DNA of 64,000 nucleotides from Paracentrotus lividus. Its lineage: Eukaryota > Echinodermata > Echinoidea > Camarodonta > Echinidae. Shown here in pieces: positions 62,881-64,000 of this stretch; positions within the stretch are counted from its first letter, which is position 1; each line of letters starts with the position of its first letter. Under the pieces are notes generated by a model, which was given only the letters and a program-made list of their open reading frames with translations, searched no databases and was not told the DNA's origin. The stretch covers positions 34,466,304 to 34,530,303 of the forward strand of contig CALNVZ010003426.1 in assembly GCA_940671915.1 (NCBI GenBank), written 5' to 3'. Made by a program: the position numbers and the translations under genes.

Positions 62881-63103
62881 GGGTGCTATCTCACTTCGAG
62901 GAGAAGTCTCCGCGACAGAATAGAAGTTTCGTCTCCGCGACGGATAAATAGTATCAGAGACGTCTCCTGAATTTCGGAGACAGATTTTTTTTTATAAATT
63001 GTCGCGGAGACGTCTCGGAGACGTCTCTAAAAATATTTATCCGTCACGGAGACGAAATTTCTATTCTGTCCCGGAGACGTCTCCGCGAAGTGAGATAGCA
63101 CCC
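62881..63103. mobile_element. Palindromic MITE, GGGTGCTATCTCACTTCG family, element 2
   Basis: Same termini as element 1 but a different core (ctccgcgacagaatagaag / ctattctgtcccggagacg; ggagacgtctc repeats). Flanked by TTA (62878-62880 and 63104-63106), sharing one TTA with element 1. Confidence 0.9.
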
Positions 63104-63159
63104 TTAGGCGACAGCAGAAGGGAAATTCTTATGAATAAATAATGACGGATTCTTAAACC

Positions 63160-63728
63160 CAACGTTGAGAGCCTCATATTAAAATTGCATTGCTTAAGTG
63201 TCATTATTTTTTAAATCATATCAAATTGTAACTCAAATTATATCCAGTGATACCAAAATCATACCTGTATACTGTCAAGGATGACTGACCACTCAAGTTC
63301 TAAAAAAAAAAAGTTTGGTTAAAAACAAATTGTTCCAAGTTTTATCATAAGCAATCCGGGCTTTCTGATCATTCATTCTTTGTGTGAGGTCAGCCTTCCT
63401 AAATCCATTCATGAGGAAACTGGAACAATGGATGTTTTGGTATATCAGTTGAAATGCAAGGGCTGCTTCTCCTCAAACTTGAAACATTTGAATTTTGACA
63501 CTTGTTTTTTAAAGCCCAAGTGCTCAGCCATCCATCACAACACAGGTATATATAAGTTTGGTATCATTCAATAGAAAATGAGTCACTATTTGTTATGAAA
63601 TAAATATCAAATTTACAAAAGCTTTAAAATATTAATATGAGGCTCTCAACAGGTTTGGTCACTCTTTGTTATGAAATAAATATCAAATTTACAAAAGCTT
63701 TAAAATATCAATATGAGGCTCTCAACAG
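63160..63728. repeat. Inverted and tandem 'atatgaggctctcaacagg' repeats
   Basis: A ~77-bp unit ('ggtcactctttgttatgaaat...gaggctctcaacagg') occurs twice in tandem (63576-63652, 63653-63728). Its end is found inverted at 63164-63184 (gttgagagcctcatatta). The lectin penultimate exon lies between the inverted arms. Confidence 0.8.
63265..63299 (-). CDS. C-type lectin-like gene, penultimate small exon
   Basis: - strand, acceptor ttttttttag, donor gtatga. 35 nt (2 nt plus 11 codons) reading LEWSVILDSIQ and joining the terminal exon in phase 0 to give SVILDSIQDPDNSVLFIGL, a plausible lectin-fold core. The exon before it was not found in the window. Confidence 0.6.
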
Positions 63729-63739
63729 GCGCGGATCCA

Positions 63740-63870
63740 GGGGGAGCCCGGCGCGGCCCGCCCTCCCGCCCCCCCCCTCCAAAAAAAAAAAGGAGGAGAA
63801 AAAGGGAGAAAGAAGGAAAGAGAGAGAGAGAGAAAAGAAGAAAAAGAAGAAAAAGAAAGAAATAGAAGGG
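63740..63870. repeat. GC-rich then purine-rich low-complexity tract
   Basis: cgcggatccagggggagcccggcgcggcccgcc type sequence, a C run, then A/G-rich (ggaaagagagagag, gaaaaagaag). ORFs on both strands here are artefacts. May mark the end of an element ('caggcgcggatccagg'). Confidence 0.6.
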
Positions 63871-64000
63871 AATAAAGCCCGATGCTTGAACAATTTTCGC
63901 CCAACTTTATTCAATAAGAAGCGCGAAATAGGCCTAATTGGGTTCTAAACGACCATAACTTTAAAGGAAACCAATACCCAAGGGAATAATCACTTTTATA

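Noticed and set aside
63380-63574. Cys-containing ORF near the lectin exons
   Set aside because: Opposite strand to the lectin gene and no domain; it could not be joined to the 63265-63299 exon in phase.

Overview
The window is eukaryotic genomic DNA. It is AT-rich, with long introns, short GT-AG exons and very many small non-autonomous DNA transposons, tRNA-derived SINEs and minisatellites. The style (frequent TACATGTA words, palindromic MITE families, a SINE with a tRNA head and a cttgagcaag-type body) suggests a marine invertebrate deuterostome, most likely an echinoderm such as a sea urchin. That placement is an inference.

About 51 kb of the + strand is one gene: an orthologue of SET-binding factor, SBF1/SBF2 (MTMR5/MTMR13). 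I could place 32 coding exons by reading frame, splice phase and protein match, from 1214 to the stop codon at 52095-52097. The 5' end (uDENN, most of the DENN core, promoter) lies upstream of the window. In order the exons encode the end of DENN and dDENN, the SBF2 region, a GRAM/PH-like domain, a catalytically dead myotubularin phosphatase domain (the CX5R loop reads SFEDGWDFT), a coiled coil, a C1 zinc finger and a C-terminal PH domain. All exon phases join without a break; with every cassette included the part in the window is about 1,696 residues. Three small in-frame cassettes (33, 66 and 33 nt) and one pair of donors 9 nt apart suggest alternative splicing. A 3' UTR with six hairpin-like repeats follows.

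The most unusual feature is that the introns carry decayed partial copies of neighbouring exons at five places (beside exons 6, 14, 16, 17 and 24). Most copies sit about 170-185 bp from the intact segment and all are disabled. One gene has therefore repeatedly undergone short tandem duplications that captured exon edges. Five unrelated inverted-repeat elements flanked by TTAA, a TA-flanked element with a nested insertion whose empty site is preserved in another copy, and several recurring palindromic MITE families fill much of the remaining intron.

Downstream of SBF (52.1-61.7 kb) lie 3' UTR, repeats and a 2.3 kb inverted-repeat element containing a retroelement C-terminal ORF. At the right edge, on the - strand, are two exons of a C-type lectin gene convergent with SBF. 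Its last codons and stop appear to come from the end of the adjacent repeat element.
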